DNA of 64,000 nt from Rhodospirillales bacterium (GCA_014323865.1 JACONG010000004.1:151433-215432), one strand, 5' to 3'; shown: positions 19,236-28,359, numbered from the stretch's first letter. Program-made: numbers and translations. The notes: generated by a model not told the origin, from the sequence alone.

Positions 19236-20600
19236 TCAGCCGTAGACCAGTCTGGGCAGCCAGATCGTGATCTGCGGGAACAGCACGCAGATGAAGAGGC
19301 CCAGCGCCTGCAGCGCCAGGAACGGCAGCGATGCGGCGTAGATCTGGCCCATCGTCACCTGCGGTGGCGCGACGCTCTTGAGGTAGAAGAGCGCATAGCC
19401 GAACGGTGGTGACAGGAACGACATCTGCATGTTGACCATATAGACGACGGCGAACCACAGGGCGACGTTTTCGGGATCGACACCGGGCATGCCGAGAATG
19501 CCGTCGAAGGTCAGCGACTTCACGATGGGCAGGAAGATCGGCACGGCCAGCAGCAGGATGCCGACCCAGTCGAGGAACATGCCGAGCAGGACGAGGATCA
19601 CCATCATGACCAGCAGGATGCCGTAGGGGCCCAGGCCCGTGCCGATGATCATGTCGTTGACGAACTGCTGGCCGCCGTTCACGACGTAGAAGCCGACGAA
19701 CATCGTCGCGCCGAAGACGATCCAGAGCACCATGGCCGAGACCTTCGCCGTCGTCACCGCGGCCGAATGGAGCGCCTCCCACGAGAGCTTGCGATGCGTG
19801 CCGGCGACGATCAGTGCGCCGAAGGTGCCGATGCCTGCGGCCTCGACCGGTGTTGCGATTCCGGCAAAGATGACGCCCAGGACCAGGATGACCAGCACGA
19901 TCGGTGCGGCCATGCCCTTGAGAAGCTGGAGCTTCGCGGCCGTCGTGATGCGCTCGGAGGGATCGAGCGCCGGGCCGAGCGACGGGTTGATGTAACAGCG
20001 GATCGTGACGTAGGCGATGTAGAGACTCGAGAGCAGCAGGCCGGGAATGACCGCGCCCAGGAAGAGCTCGCCGACCGACTGCTGCGCCACGACGGCGAAC
20101 AGGATAGCCAGAATCGAGGGCGGGATCAGGATGCCGAGCGTGCCGCCGCCCAGGATCGACCCGGCTGCGAGGCGGACATCGTAATGGCGTTTCAGCATGG
20201 CCGGCAGGGCGATCAGGCCCATGGTGACCTCGGTCGCGCCGATCACGCCGCACATGGCCGCGAGCACCGTGGAGGCCAGGATCGCGGCGGTCGCCAGGCC
20301 GCCCTTCAGGCCGCCCAGACACTTGTAGATCACGTCGAACAGCTGCTCGATCACGCCTGCCCGTTCGAGCACCGATGCCATGAAGATGAAGAGCGGGATG
20401 GCCGAGAGCTGGTAGTCGGTCATCAGCGGGAAGATGCGCGACGGCAGCATGTTGAGCATCGCCGCATCGCCGAACAGGAAGAGGAAGATGCAGGCCAGGC
20501 CGCCGGTGACAAAGCTGAGCGGCAGGCCCGCGATCAGCAGGATTGCGAGCGAGCCGAACATCAGGAGCGTGAGCCCCTCGATGCTGATTTCCCATCCCAT
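19236..20600 (-). CDS. TRAP transporter large permease (DctM)
   Basis: 454 aa from ATG 20600. Twelve or more hydrophobic segments with DctM-type blocks: [40 protein letters not shown] (conserved [10 protein letters not shown]), [16 protein letters not shown] and [20 protein letters not shown]. This is the ion-coupled transport subunit. The start shares one base with the stop of the small-permease gene (TGATG), so they are co-translated. Followed by glpK. Substrate undetermined. Confidence 0.92.
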   Translation of the reverse strand: MGWEISIEGLTLLMFGSLAILLIAGLPLSFVTGGLACIFLFLFGDAAMLNMLPSRIFPLMTDYQLSAIPLFIFMASVLERAGVIEQLFDVIYKCLGGLKGGLATAAILASTVLAAMCGVIGATEVTMGLIALPAMLKRHYDVRLAAGSILGGGTLGILIPPSILAILFAVVAQQSVGELFLGAVIPGLLLSSLYIAYVTIRCYINPSLGPALDPSERITTAAKLQLLKGMAAPIVLVILVLGVIFAGIATPVEAAGIGTFGALIVAGTHRKLSWEALHSAAVTTAKVSAMVLWIVFGATMFVGFYVVNGGQQFVNDMIIGTGLGPYGILLVMMVILVLLGMFLDWVGILLLAVPIFLPIVKSLTFDGILGMPGVDPENVALWFAVVYMVNMQMSFLSPPFGYALFYLKSVAPPQVTMGQIYAASLPFLALQALGLFICVLFPQITIWLPRLVYG

Positions 20601-21739
20601 CAGGCAGCGCTCCGCCGGGTCATGTCGTGGCCGGCAACGGTCGCGATGTCGCGCAGCACCCGTGCCAGTCCCTGCAGAACGAGCAACCCGGCACCGATCA
20701 TGATCGAGGCCTTCACGGGCCAGTACTGGATCGCCCACTCGGTGAAGGAGACTTCCCAGACCATCGCGGAGTCGCTGAAGAAGATGTAGCCGGTCCAGAA
20801 CAGGGACACCGTGAAGACGAAGAAGAAGACCGACGTGATGAGATCGAGGATCGCCCTGGTCTTACCGGAGAGACCGGCATAGACGACGTCGACCCGGACG
20901 TGGGCATTCTCGCGCAGGGCGAACGCGCCGGTCAGCAGGTACTGCATGCCGAACATCAGGAACATGCCCTCGTGCACGAAGTTCGTGGGCGAGTTGAAGA
21001 CGTAGCGGCAGACGACTTCGTAGTAGTAGGCGAAGACCGCGATCAGCGCCCACCAGGCGACGAACTGTCCGACCCCGCCGTTGACCGCGCCGATAATGCG
21101 GACGTAGCCGGCACCGGGACCCGTGTAGGACGCCTCCTGCGGCGGCCTTTCGTGTTCCTCGACCTCTTCCATGAGGTGCGAGGGCATGATGCGTCCGGAC
21201 TCGATCTCCCGCCGATGGCGCGCCAGCCGCGGGACCATGACGAGGTCCACAGCCAGGGCCAGAACGATGATGACTCCGGCAACCGAACTGATCATGCTCC
21301 AGGAGTCGCGTGCAGCCTGGGCATCCGCGGCGCTCCGGTCGACGGCGGCGAGCTCCTGATTCCAGCCCTCGACCGCCTCGGCCGCCTCCGAGTCACCGTC
21401 ATCGGCCTTTTCTTGCGCCAGCTCCAGCCTGAACTCCGCGACCATGCGGGCGTTGCGGGCCTCCGACTCGGCGTTGCGGGCATCGTCGAGCTGAACGTTG
21501 GCATGGAGGATCAGCAGCACGAAGGGCACATAGGCCCACCACCACCGGTTTCTCAGATAGAGCCTGTGAAGCCCGAGAAACCCGCCGGTGACAAGAAACA
21601 GGTAGGCGACCGGCGTGGAAACGAGCCGCGCACCGCCCACCGCGCGTTCGCAGCGCAGCATGATGAAAGCAAAAACAGGGAACACGACCAGTCCGGACCA
21701 ATAGGCCCAGTGGGGCAGGACGAAATCGATTTCTGGCAT
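20600..21739 (-). CDS. TRAP small permease with N-terminal TM2-like domain
   Basis: 379 aa, about twice the usual size of a DctQ protein. Residues 1-about 80 have helices at 12-30 and 44-75 with TGGFLGLHRLYLRNRWWWAY, the G-x-x-G-x-HR-x-Y motif of TM2 domains. Residues about 82-150 are charged and Glu/Ala-rich (RNARMVAEFRLELAQEKADD), probably a coiled coil, then a helix, a polar linker (about 185-215). Residues about 218-379 are the DctQ domain: YYEVVCRYVFNSPTNFVHEG, LTGAFALRENAHVRVDV and four helices. Ends overlapping dctM by one base. Confidence 0.88.
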   Translation of the reverse strand: MPEIDFVLPHWAYWSGLVVFPVFAFIMLRCERAVGGARLVSTPVAYLFLVTGGFLGLHRLYLRNRWWWAYVPFVLLILHANVQLDDARNAESEARNARMVAEFRLELAQEKADDGDSEAAEAVEGWNQELAAVDRSAADAQAARDSWSMISSVAGVIIVLALAVDLVMVPRLARHRREIESGRIMPSHLMEEVEEHERPPQEASYTGPGAGYVRIIGAVNGGVGQFVAWWALIAVFAYYYEVVCRYVFNSPTNFVHEGMFLMFGMQYLLTGAFALRENAHVRVDVVYAGLSGKTRAILDLITSVFFFVFTVSLFWTGYIFFSDSAMVWEVSFTEWAIQYWPVKASIMIGAGLLVLQGLARVLRDIATVAGHDMTRRSAA

Positions 21740-21823
21740 GGTCGACCGCGTGGGGTCCCGGGGCGAGGAGAAGGGAAACCGGCGTCCCCCTTGCGGTGAC
21801 GCCGGTTCCGGTAACGTTGGCGA

Positions 21824-22981
21824 TCAGAAGTCCAGCATTTGGCCTTCCATCTGATCGGACGTCACGTAGCCCAAGCTGCCCGACATCATGTAGTCGAGCT
21901 GGATCCTGAAGACCCGGGCGGCGTGCTTGTCCTTGTTGGCCCATTCGAACCAGCGCGGGACGGCGATCTTCGTGAACGCCTCGACATCGTCCTGGGACAG
22001 GCGCGTCACGGTCGTACCGGCCTCCTCGAACTTCTTCCAGGCCTCCTGGTCGGCCCGCTGGATCGCGGCGTGATGCAGGTCCGAATAGACATGGACCTCC
22101 ATCTCGATGAACCGCTGCATCTCGGGCGAGAGCGCGTTCCAGGCATCCATCGCGACCGTGAGGTCCATGAGATCGACCGGCTGGTAGATCGACATGAAGC
22201 CCGGAGGGCCCATGGAGATGAAGTCGGTGACCTGATGGAAGCCGAGATCGTGGTTCACGGCCGGGCCGACGTAGTCGGCGACGTCGATCGTGTCCTTCTC
22301 AAGTGCCGGGAAGATCTCGCTGCCCGGGAGCAGGGTGGTCTGGGCACCGGCGTCCTGGAACACCTCGGCGACCATGCCGCCCGGCAGACGCATCTTGCGG
22401 CCCCGGAAGTCCTCGATTGAACGGATCGGCACCTTCGAATGGATGATGTTCGGGCCGTGGTGGATCGGGCCGACGTAGTACATGTCGAACTGGGCGAAGA
22501 GCTCGCGGGCGATCTCAAGGCCGCCAAGGCCGTAGTAGAAGACGTCCCACTCGTGCGGCTGGCGCAGGCCGAGCGGATAGGAGCTGAGGAACACCGAGGC
22601 CGGCATGCGGCCCGCCCAGTAGAGCGTGAAGGGGTTCATGGCTTCGAGAACGCCGTTCTTCACGGCATCGAAGAGCTGAAAGTCGCCGACAACGTCCTTG
22701 GCACCGAAGGGCTCGAAGGCGAGTTCGCCACCGGTCTTCTCGACGATCGAGTTGGACCAGGCCTTGAAGGTCTCAAGACCGATGCCGCCCGGCCAGGAGG
22801 TCTGGATGCGCCACGTGGTGGTCTGGGCCCTGGCGGTGCCGATGAACGGCGCGCCGAGCTGGCTCGAAGCGGCCGCTGTGGCCGCAATGCCGCCGGTCAC
22901 GGCGGCACCGGCCAGCAGATTGCGCCGGCTGAACGCCCGCGCTGCGGCCATCGTCCTGGCCGTCTCGTTGTCCTTGGACAT
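21824..22981 (-). CDS. TRAP transporter substrate-binding protein (DctP family)
   Basis: 385 aa from ATG 22981. A twin-arginine signal is evident (FSRRNLLAGAAVTGG, about 18-32, ending ARA at about 51). The mature part has DctP-family blocks: WRIQTSWPGGIGLETFKAWS, GELAFEPFGAKDVVGDFQLF, HHGPNIIHSKVPIRSIEDFR, GRKMRLPGGMVAEVFQDAGA and TIDVADYVGPAVNHDLGFHQ. First gene of the apparent operon dctP-dctQ-dctM-glpK (84 bases to dctQ). Ligand unknown; neighbouring glycerol kinase suggests a polyol or related compound, which is inference. Confidence 0.92.
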   Translation of the reverse strand: MSKDNETARTMAAARAFSRRNLLAGAAVTGGIAATAAASSQLGAPFIGTARAQTTTWRIQTSWPGGIGLETFKAWSNSIVEKTGGELAFEPFGAKDVVGDFQLFDAVKNGVLEAMNPFTLYWAGRMPASVFLSSYPLGLRQPHEWDVFYYGLGGLEIARELFAQFDMYYVGPIHHGPNIIHSKVPIRSIEDFRGRKMRLPGGMVAEVFQDAGAQTTLLPGSEIFPALEKDTIDVADYVGPAVNHDLGFHQVTDFISMGPPGFMSIYQPVDLMDLTVAMDAWNALSPEMQRFIEMEVHVYSDLHHAAIQRADQEAWKKFEEAGTTVTRLSQDDVEAFTKIAVPRWFEWANKDKHAARVFRIQLDYMMSGSLGYVTSDQMEGQMLDF

Positions 22982-23083
22982 AACATTCGTCTCCCTCGTT
23001 AAGGATATCCGGAACCGATGCACGGAGCCCACCTTGACACCCCTGATCGGCAGTAAGGATGGTTGTTGCCCATGCTGACCAAT

Positions 23084-23104
23084 TTTGCCACATAATTTGC
23101 CACA
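23084..23104 (-). promoter_or_regulatory. Direct repeats upstream of the TRAP operon
   Basis: TTTGCCACA occurs twice (23084-23092 and 23096-23104), 12 bases apart, in an A+T-rich pocket about 105 bases upstream of the dctP start. On the minus strand this reads TGTGGCAAATTATGTGGCAAA. Helical-phase spacing suggests a regulator binding site; no regulator is adjacent. Confidence 0.35.
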
Positions 23105-23147
23105 CAAAAGATCGCGATCCGGCTCCTGACGCATGCAAGAGTCGACA

Positions 23148-24629
23148 TCAGCGGTCGAATGCGTGCTCAAGGCGCTGACACAGCGTTTCGAGCACGGTAA
23201 TGCGGGCGTGGCGCTTGTCATTGGCCGCAACCAGGGTCCAGGGCGCAACGCTGGTGCTGGTCTGCTCCACCATGTCGCCGATGGCGTGATAGTAGTCGTC
23301 CCAGCGGGCGCGGTTGCGCAGGTCCTCGTCGGTCAGCTTGTAACGCTTGTAACCCGTCGTCCTGCGCTCCTCGAAGCGTCGGTTCTGCTCGTCCCGGTCG
23401 ATCGTCAGCCAGAACTTCGCGACGATGATGCCGTGGTTGGCGAGTGTCTCTTCGAAGTCGTTGATTTCGCCATAGGCCCGCATCCAGTCGTATTCCGCCG
23501 CGAATCCCTCGACGCGCTCGACAAGCACGCGGCCGTACCAGGACCGATCGAAAATGGTCATGTGCCCGTGGCGGGGGATGTGGCGCCAGAAGCGCCAGAG
23601 GTAGGGATGGAGCCGCTCTTCTTCGGTCGGTGCCGCGATGCGGACGACTCTGCAGAAGCGTGCATCGAGCGCCGCGGTGACGCGACGGATCGAGCCGCCC
23701 TTGCCGGCGGCGTCATGCCCCTCGAAGACGGCAACGAGGGCCCGCTTCCGGAAGTGTTTGTTACGTGACAGCAGGTTGAGCCGGCCCCGCAGTTCGATCA
23801 GCCGCTTTTCATAGTCCTTCTTCGGAATGCTGGCAGTGAGGTCGACGCTGTCGAGCACCTCGCGCCCATCCGCGCTGGGAATCGGTGGCGGTGCAGCCAG
23901 ACCGAATTTCGGAGGTTCGCCCTCCAGACGGTCGTTCAAGGCCGCCAGCAAGGTCCGTCCAACGGTGATGTTGCGGTAGAACGCGTCGAGGCCCTCAACA
24001 ACGATCCACGGCGCGTGGCCGCGATTGGTCCGTCGCAGGGCGAGTTCCGACACTGAGCGGAAAGCGTCGTACATCCTGAGCCGCTCCCAGTCCTTGTCGG
24101 TGACGCGCCAACGGTTGTGCCTGTCCTTCTCCAGCGTCTTCAGCCGACGCTTCTGCGACGTCTTCGAGAGGTGAAACCAGAACTTCATGATCAGCGCGCC
24201 TTCGGCGGCCAGCATGGTCTCGAAGCGGATGATCTCGTCGAGCTGGCGTTCGAGGTCGCCGTCGTCGCTCTTGTCGCAGACCCGGTCAATGATGGGCCGC
24301 GTGTACCAGGAACCGAAGAAGATGCCGATCTTGCCGCGCGGCGGCAGCGCCCGCCAGAACCGCCACATGTAGGGCCGCTCGTCTTCCTCGTCGGTGGCGG
24401 CACCCATGCCGTTGGTCTCTATCAGACGAGGATCCATCCATTCGTTGAGTGTGTTGACGGTCGGGCCCTTGCCGGTGCCGTCGACGCCGCCGATCAGAAT
24501 AATGACGGGAAAGGCCCTGGATTCCGCCAGCTTGAACTGCGCCTTCAGCAGGGCCTCGCGCAGGGCCGGCTGCTCGGCCTTGTAGGTCTTCTTGTCGATC
24601 CGATGACCGAGTTCCGCTGCCTCGAACAT
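23148..24629 (-). CDS. Polyphosphate:AMP phosphotransferase (two-domain PPK2)
   Basis: 493 aa from ATG 24629. Two tandem PPK2 domains: N-terminal Walker A GGVDGTGKGPTVNTLNEW (about 46-63), with WRFWRALPPRGKIGIFFGSW; C-terminal Walker A FEGHDAAGKGGSIRRVTAAL (about 293-312), with LWRFWRHIPRHGHMTIFDRS, FAAEYDWMRAYGEINDFEE and KFWLTIDRDEQNRRF. Two-domain (class II) PPK2 enzymes typically phosphorylate AMP to ADP with polyphosphate. Normal family length. Not obviously operonic; it is separated from dctP by 166 bases and reads the same way. Confidence 0.92.
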   Translation of the reverse strand: MFEAAELGHRIDKKTYKAEQPALREALLKAQFKLAESRAFPVIILIGGVDGTGKGPTVNTLNEWMDPRLIETNGMGAATDEEDERPYMWRFWRALPPRGKIGIFFGSWYTRPIIDRVCDKSDDGDLERQLDEIIRFETMLAAEGALIMKFWFHLSKTSQKRRLKTLEKDRHNRWRVTDKDWERLRMYDAFRSVSELALRRTNRGHAPWIVVEGLDAFYRNITVGRTLLAALNDRLEGEPPKFGLAAPPPIPSADGREVLDSVDLTASIPKKDYEKRLIELRGRLNLLSRNKHFRKRALVAVFEGHDAAGKGGSIRRVTAALDARFCRVVRIAAPTEEERLHPYLWRFWRHIPRHGHMTIFDRSWYGRVLVERVEGFAAEYDWMRAYGEINDFEETLANHGIIVAKFWLTIDRDEQNRRFEERRTTGYKRYKLTDEDLRNRARWDDYYHAIGDMVEQTSTSVAPWTLVAANDKRHARITVLETLCQRLEHAFDR

Positions 24630-25016
24630 TCCTGCAACTCCCGTCTGCGCGTTCGTCGACTCCCATGATGCCACAGTGACATCCTGATCCGATCGTTGCA
24701 GCGGGAGCTTGTCCCAGGGTCAAACCGATCTTGGGGTCAAACAGACGATGCGGCTCTCGTCGTTTTCGACAATCTGAATGACCGGCGTGCGGGATCGACC
24801 CCAAGGCGACCCCAGGGGGCTCGGTCATGCGCTGTTGCGTCTTCTGACGCCCGTGACGATCACAGGCAGCCTGCTCAATCGTGATGTCGGAACCCTCATG
24901 TCGGAGTGGCTGCCGGCGATCTGGTCGGCAGCATCGGCGAGGCGCTGATCGGTGCCAGTGAACCCTGCGAGAGCGCCCCGGCTGATTTCTGTGCGAACGC
25001 TCCGGGCCGATGCGGA
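24630..25016. other. Gene-free stretch
   Basis: No supported gene. The sequence GGTCAAAC occurs twice around 24717-24741. The plus-strand reading near 24830-24945 (LTPVTITGSLLNRDVGTLMS, then EWLP) has reasonable composition and might be a decayed fragment but is not identifiable. The polyphosphate kinase promoter should lie at the left side. Confidence 0.3.
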
Positions 25017-25196
25017 TTACAGAAGGTCGTTGCCGAGACAGGCCGTGTCGGAACGCAGGATCAGGGTCGCGGCGAGACCATGCATTTCCTCTGCGCGCAG
25101 GGTCTGCTCATCGGTCGGATCGCCAGCGGCGAGGATTTCCTCGGCCATCATCTGGAGAAGGGCGGCCTGTTCGAGATCGGCGTGTCGGACATACAT
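25017..25196 (-). CDS. Small protein, 59 aa, unknown
   Basis: ATG 25196 is preceded by AAGGAGA at ideal distance, which is the main support. The product is acidic and helix-rich: DLEQAALLQMMAEEILAAGD (about 7-26), then DPTDEQTLRAEEMHGLAATL, and ends CLGNDLL. No domain recognised; the spacing of hydrophobics suggests two amphipathic helices. It is divergent from the fasciclin gene with 144 bases between. Confidence 0.6.
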   Translation of the reverse strand: MYVRHADLEQAALLQMMAEEILAAGDPTDEQTLRAEEMHGLAATLILRSDTACLGNDLL

Positions 25197-25340
25197 GATC
25201 GTTCTCCTTTGGCTGAGACTGGTACGTCCTCGGCGTGATGTCCGATCAGTGCGATCGCGAAACACCGGTATCATCCAGTTTCGAAAAGCCTGCGTAGGGA
25301 GGGAGTGATCCCCCAACACACACAAGCACAAGGAGTTCCC

Positions 25341-25826
25341 ATGTTCAGGAAAGTCTCTGTGATGGCTGTCGGTGCGATGATGGCTGCGACCGCCATGGTT
25401 GAGGCCGGTATGCACGGCAGCAAGGACATTGTCGACACCGCCGTGTCCGACGGCAACTTCATGACCCTGATTGCCGCGGTTGAGGCTGCCGGCCTGGTCG
25501 AGACACTGCAGGGTGACGGCCCATTCACGGTGTTCGCGCCGACCGATGAGGCCTTCGCCAGGCTGCCGGAGGGCACGGTCGAAGACTTGCTGAAGCCGGA
25601 GAACCGCGAGATGCTGGTTGCCGTGCTGACCTATCACGTTGTGCCGGGTAAGGTGATGTCGGGCGATATCGCCGGCAAGCAGATCAATGCCGCCACCGTT
25701 CAGGGTGAGGACCTCTCGATCGACGCCACCGATGGTGTCGAGGTCAACGAAGCGAAGGTGATCGTGGCCGACATCAAGACCTCCAACGGTGTCATCCACG
25801 TCATCGACACCGTTCTGATCCCCTGA
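25341..25826 (+). CDS. Fasciclin-domain secreted protein
   Basis: 161 aa from ATG 25341 (AAGGAG site). N-terminal signal peptide ([20 protein letters not shown], about 2-22). A single FAS1 domain follows, with [20 protein letters not shown], the H1 box [20 protein letters not shown] and the H2 box [15 protein letters not shown], ending [15 protein letters not shown]1 proteins are extracytoplasmic adhesion or matrix proteins. A 16-bp tandem duplication starts at its end. Confidence 0.92.
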   Translation: MFRKVSVMAVGAMMAATAMVEAGMHGSKDIVDTAVSDGNFMTLIAAVEAAGLVETLQGDGPFTVFAPTDEAFARLPEGTVEDLLKPENREMLVAVLTYHVVPGKVMSGDIAGKQINAATVQGEDLSIDATDGVEVNEAKVIVADIKTSNGVIHVIDTVLIP

Positions 25827-25853
25827 TCGGATCATGTCCTGATCGGATCATGT
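25822..25853. repeat. 16-bp tandem duplication
   Basis: CCTGATCGGATCATGT occurs twice head-to-tail (25822-25837, 25838-25853). The first copy contains the fasciclin stop codon. Likely a replication-slippage product with no coding effect. Confidence 0.75.
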
Positions 25854-25952
25854 TGTTTCGCGGCACGTCGTTTCGCAGAGGGGGCGTGCACGTCGCGCCC
25901 CCATCCTGCGTTTTCCAGCCATCGGATCTCTCACATCCCGCGTAGAAGGCCC

Positions 25953-26594
25953 ATGAGAACGATCGTCACCCTGGCCGCATCGGTCCTGATCGTCGGCTGT
26001 TCGGTCGTCGGAGACCATGGCGATCTCGAGACGCCGCCTTACGAGGTGATGGCACGCCTCACCGACGAGGCCGAAGTCCGACGCTACGGCAACCGCCTCG
26101 CCGTACAGGCCGTGGTGCCCGGCGGCGATTCCGAAGGTGCTCGCAACACGGCCTTCCGCCTCCTGTTCGATTACATCACCGGCGCCAACGAAGGCGAAAC
26201 CGGGATCGCCATGACGGTGCCGGTCGAGACGGTTTCGGAGCCGACCGGGATTGCCATGACGGCGCCCGTCGAGACGGGTATCGAAGAGAACGGGTCCATG
26301 ACGATGCGTTTCTTCCTGCCTGCACGCTACAACGCGCAGAACGCCCCGCGCCCGACCGACGATCGGGTCTCGATCGTCACGCTGCCAGGCCAGACAATGG
26401 CCGTGCTGACCTTTTCGGGTTCGCGGTCCGAAGCGGCCATCGACAGGCGTGAAGTCGAGCTGCTGGCACTGCTTGAGGTGCGCGGCATGACGACGACGGG
26501 AGAAACGGTCAGCTACTTCTACGACCCGCCGTGGACGCTGCCCTGGTTCCGTCGCAACGAAGTGGCGGTCGAGATCAGCCCGCCGGTCTCGTGA
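25953..26594 (+). CDS. SOUL-family heme-binding lipoprotein
   Basis: 213 aa. N-terminal lipoprotein signal with lipobox VLIVGCSVVG (Cys about 16). SOUL domain: PPYEVMARLTDEAEVRRYGN (about 28-47), a doubled core GIAMTVPVET and GIAMTAPVET (15 residues apart, about 83-109), MTMRFFLPARYN, and SYFYDPPWTLPWFRRNEVAV at the end, typical of the family. Role probably heme or tetrapyrrole binding at the membrane; actual ligand not shown. Directly followed by an SDR gene with 3 bases between stop and its start, so an operon. Confidence 0.88.
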   Translation: MRTIVTLAASVLIVGCSVVGDHGDLETPPYEVMARLTDEAEVRRYGNRLAVQAVVPGGDSEGARNTAFRLLFDYITGANEGETGIAMTVPVETVSEPTGIAMTAPVETGIEENGSMTMRFFLPARYNAQNAPRPTDDRVSIVTLPGQTMAVLTFSGSRSEAAIDRREVELLALLEVRGMTTTGETVSYFYDPPWTLPWFRRNEVAVEISPPVS

Positions 26595-26597
26595 ACC

Positions 26598-27335
26598 TTG
26601 GCGTCGCTGCGCAGCCTGCGTGACGGTTACAGCGCACTGATCGTCGGCGCTTCGGGTGCCATCGGGCATGGCTTTGCCGTGGCGCTGGCGAACGATCCGC
26701 GATGTAACAGGCTGGTGACAACGGCGCGCGGGGCGATCACGACCGGTGAGGGGCATAGAACTCTCGATCTCGAAAACGAAGACGACATCGCCGCACTTGC
26801 ATCCGCCCTGAGACGTGACGATACGCCGCTCGATCTGGTAATCGTCGCCACCGGTATGCTTCACGACGGTGCGGACGTCATGCCGGAGAAGAGATGGCGG
26901 GAAATCGATCCGGGAACGTTGGAGCGCCTGTTCCGTATCAACACGATCGGACCGGCCATGCTCGCGAAACACCTGCTGCCGTGCCTTGCGCGGGATCGGA
27001 AGGCTGTGTTTGCCGCGTTGTCGGCCCGCGTCGGAAGCATTGGCGACAATGAGCTGGGCGGCTGGTACGGCTATCGCGCGTCGAAGGCGGCGCTCAACAT
27101 GATCCTGAGCTGCGCCGCCATCGAGCTTGCACGGTCGTGGCCGCATGCGGTGTGTATCGGGCTGCATCCCGGCACTGTCGAGAGCCCCCTTTCAGAGCCC
27201 TTTCTGCGCTCGGGAAAACGCCACATTTTCCAACCTGACGACGCGACGCGACGTCTGCTTGCTGTCGTCGATCGCCTGCAGCCATCGGATTCAGGGCGGG
27301 TCTTCGCCTGGGACGGAACATCCGTCCCTCCCTGA
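26598..27335 (+). CDS. SDR-family oxidoreductase (CsgA/C-factor type)
   Basis: 245 aa; the frame has no ATG near its start, and TTG 26598 is used here. Rossmann motif ALIVGASGAIGHGFAVALAN (about 13-32), DLVIVATGMLH in place of NNAG, and the active-site YGYRASKAALNMILSCAAIE (Tyr-x-x-x-Lys). Similar to C-signal/CsgA-like short-chain dehydrogenases. Ends before a strong bidirectional terminator. Substrate unknown. Confidence 0.85.
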   Translation: MASLRSLRDGYSALIVGASGAIGHGFAVALANDPRCNRLVTTARGAITTGEGHRTLDLENEDDIAALASALRRDDTPLDLVIVATGMLHDGADVMPEKRWREIDPGTLERLFRINTIGPAMLAKHLLPCLARDRKAVFAALSARVGSIGDNELGGWYGYRASKAALNMILSCAAIELARSWPHAVCIGLHPGTVESPLSEPFLRSGKRHIFQPDDATRRLLAVVDRLQPSDSGRVFAWDGTSVPP

Positions 27336-27345
27336 TGTACGCCAA

Positions 27346-27384
27346 CGAAAAAGGCCAGCGGGCGATTGCACCGCTGGCCTTTCG
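27346..27384. terminator. Bidirectional intrinsic terminator
   Basis: CGAAAAAGGCCAGCGG (27346-27361) pairs with CCGCTGGCCTTTCG (27371-27384) around GCGATTGCA; the stem has A and T runs at its base on both strands, so it can stop the SDR transcript and the convergent small operon. Confidence 0.8.
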
Positions 27385-27399
27385 TGAAGCCGTGGCGGA

Positions 27400-27753
27400 T
27401 CAGCCGCCCCAGACGTCGTCGTAACGAGTCGTTCCGTCGTGCGCCGGTTGATCGCGATGGGTCGCGACGCGGCGTTGGGTGCCTTTGGTCGCATTGCGGA
27501 AGGTCATGCCGGTGATGATGAAGCCGGCGGCCACAAGGATATGGCCGACGATCAGCTCGCCGTACCAGAGCCATGCGCCGGTGGCCGCACAGAAGATTGC
27601 CGTCCACATCATGGCGAGTGTGCTCATGAGTTGAAAACGCTGGCCTGGCGGCAGCGCGCGCAGCGGGTTGACCGAGGGGTCCATCACCATGCGGTAGATA
27701 CTGGGGCGGTAGATGCCGGGGCCCCCGGTCGTCGGGTCAGAGGTTCGGGTCAT
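27400..27753 (-). CDS. Small membrane protein with two helices, unknown
   Basis: 117 aa from ATG 27753, which overlaps the stop of the preceding gene by 4 bases (ATGA). Two hydrophobic helices, about 44-62 (LMSTLAMMWTAIFCAATGAW) and 66-84 (GELIVGHILVAAGFIITGMT). The N-terminal SIYRMVMDPSVNPLRALP stretch is polar. No domain recognised. Second gene of a two-gene operon. Confidence 0.65.
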   Translation of the reverse strand: MTRTSDPTTGGPGIYRPSIYRMVMDPSVNPLRALPPGQRFQLMSTLAMMWTAIFCAATGAWLWYGELIVGHILVAAGFIITGMTFRNATKGTQRRVATHRDQPAHDGTTRYDDVWGG

Positions 27754-27908
27754 GATCGTTCGTCCCGGCGTGCCGTCTGGCGAATGCGGACGATGCGCTG
27801 GCCCATGGCATCGACGCCCGCAAGCGGTGTCAGGCCAAGGCCCTGACGGAGGGGCGTGCGGTAGGGCAGTGAGGTTCGGTCTTCTGTGTTGTCGCGGGTA
27901 ATTGGCAT
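27750..27908 (-). CDS. Short protein, 52 aa, unknown
   Basis: ATG 27908 is preceded by AGGAGA with good spacing. Basic, Arg-rich product with LPYRTPLRQGLGLTPLAGVD in the middle and RIVRIRQTARRDERS at the end. No domain recognised. Its end overlaps the next gene by 4 bases, which supports translation. A hairpin CCTCTC-GAGAGG (27935-27954) precedes it. Confidence 0.5.
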   Translation of the reverse strand: MPITRDNTEDRTSLPYRTPLRQGLGLTPLAGVDAMGQRIVRIRQTARRDERS

Positions 27909-28282
27909 GGACGCTCTCCTGATTGCTGTTGAACCTCTCATACGGACGAGAGGCGAAAGGGGATTACACAGACGGACCATGCGAGCGACGCAGCCCCCAA
28001 CCCGGCGGCGACATGTCTCCGTAAGGCCTCACCTCGACGTGCCGTGGCCGTGAATTGGCAGCGTTGGGTCGACGAATACTGCATTGAGATGGAGTATCGT
28101 TTCGCCTGCAAGCCGCCTGGGTGAGCGTCCCTTCGATCGGCCTTCAGTGCACCCAAGATTCTGGGCACCCAGGATTCCGGTTTCGTCTGACCCATTTTGA
28201 GTCAGCGTCTGGTTTTCGGTGAGCCGCTGCACTGAACCGCCGTGGAGGCCGACTATACCGCGACTCGTCGGTGCGGAGGACA
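27909..28282. other. Gene-free stretch next to tRNA-Arg
   Basis: No gene supported. It includes a 6-bp hairpin, CCTCTC/GAGAGG (about 27935-27954), before the small operon, and the downstream side of the tRNA-Arg. Confidence 0.35.
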
Positions 28283-28359
28283 TGGCGCGCCCGGCAGGAT
28301 TCGAACCTGCGACCCCAGGATTAGGAATCCTGTGCTCTATCCTGCTGAGCTACGGGCGC
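28283..28359 (-). tRNA. tRNA-Arg (anticodon CCU)
   Basis: Minus strand, 77 bases including an encoded CCA. Acceptor stem GCGCCCG/CGGGCGC, D-arm GCTC-AGCAGGATA-GAGC, anticodon stem CAGGA/TCCTG with loop TTCCTAA (anticodon CCT), T-arm GCAGG-TTCGAAT-CCTGC. All cloverleaf helices form. Confidence 0.95.
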
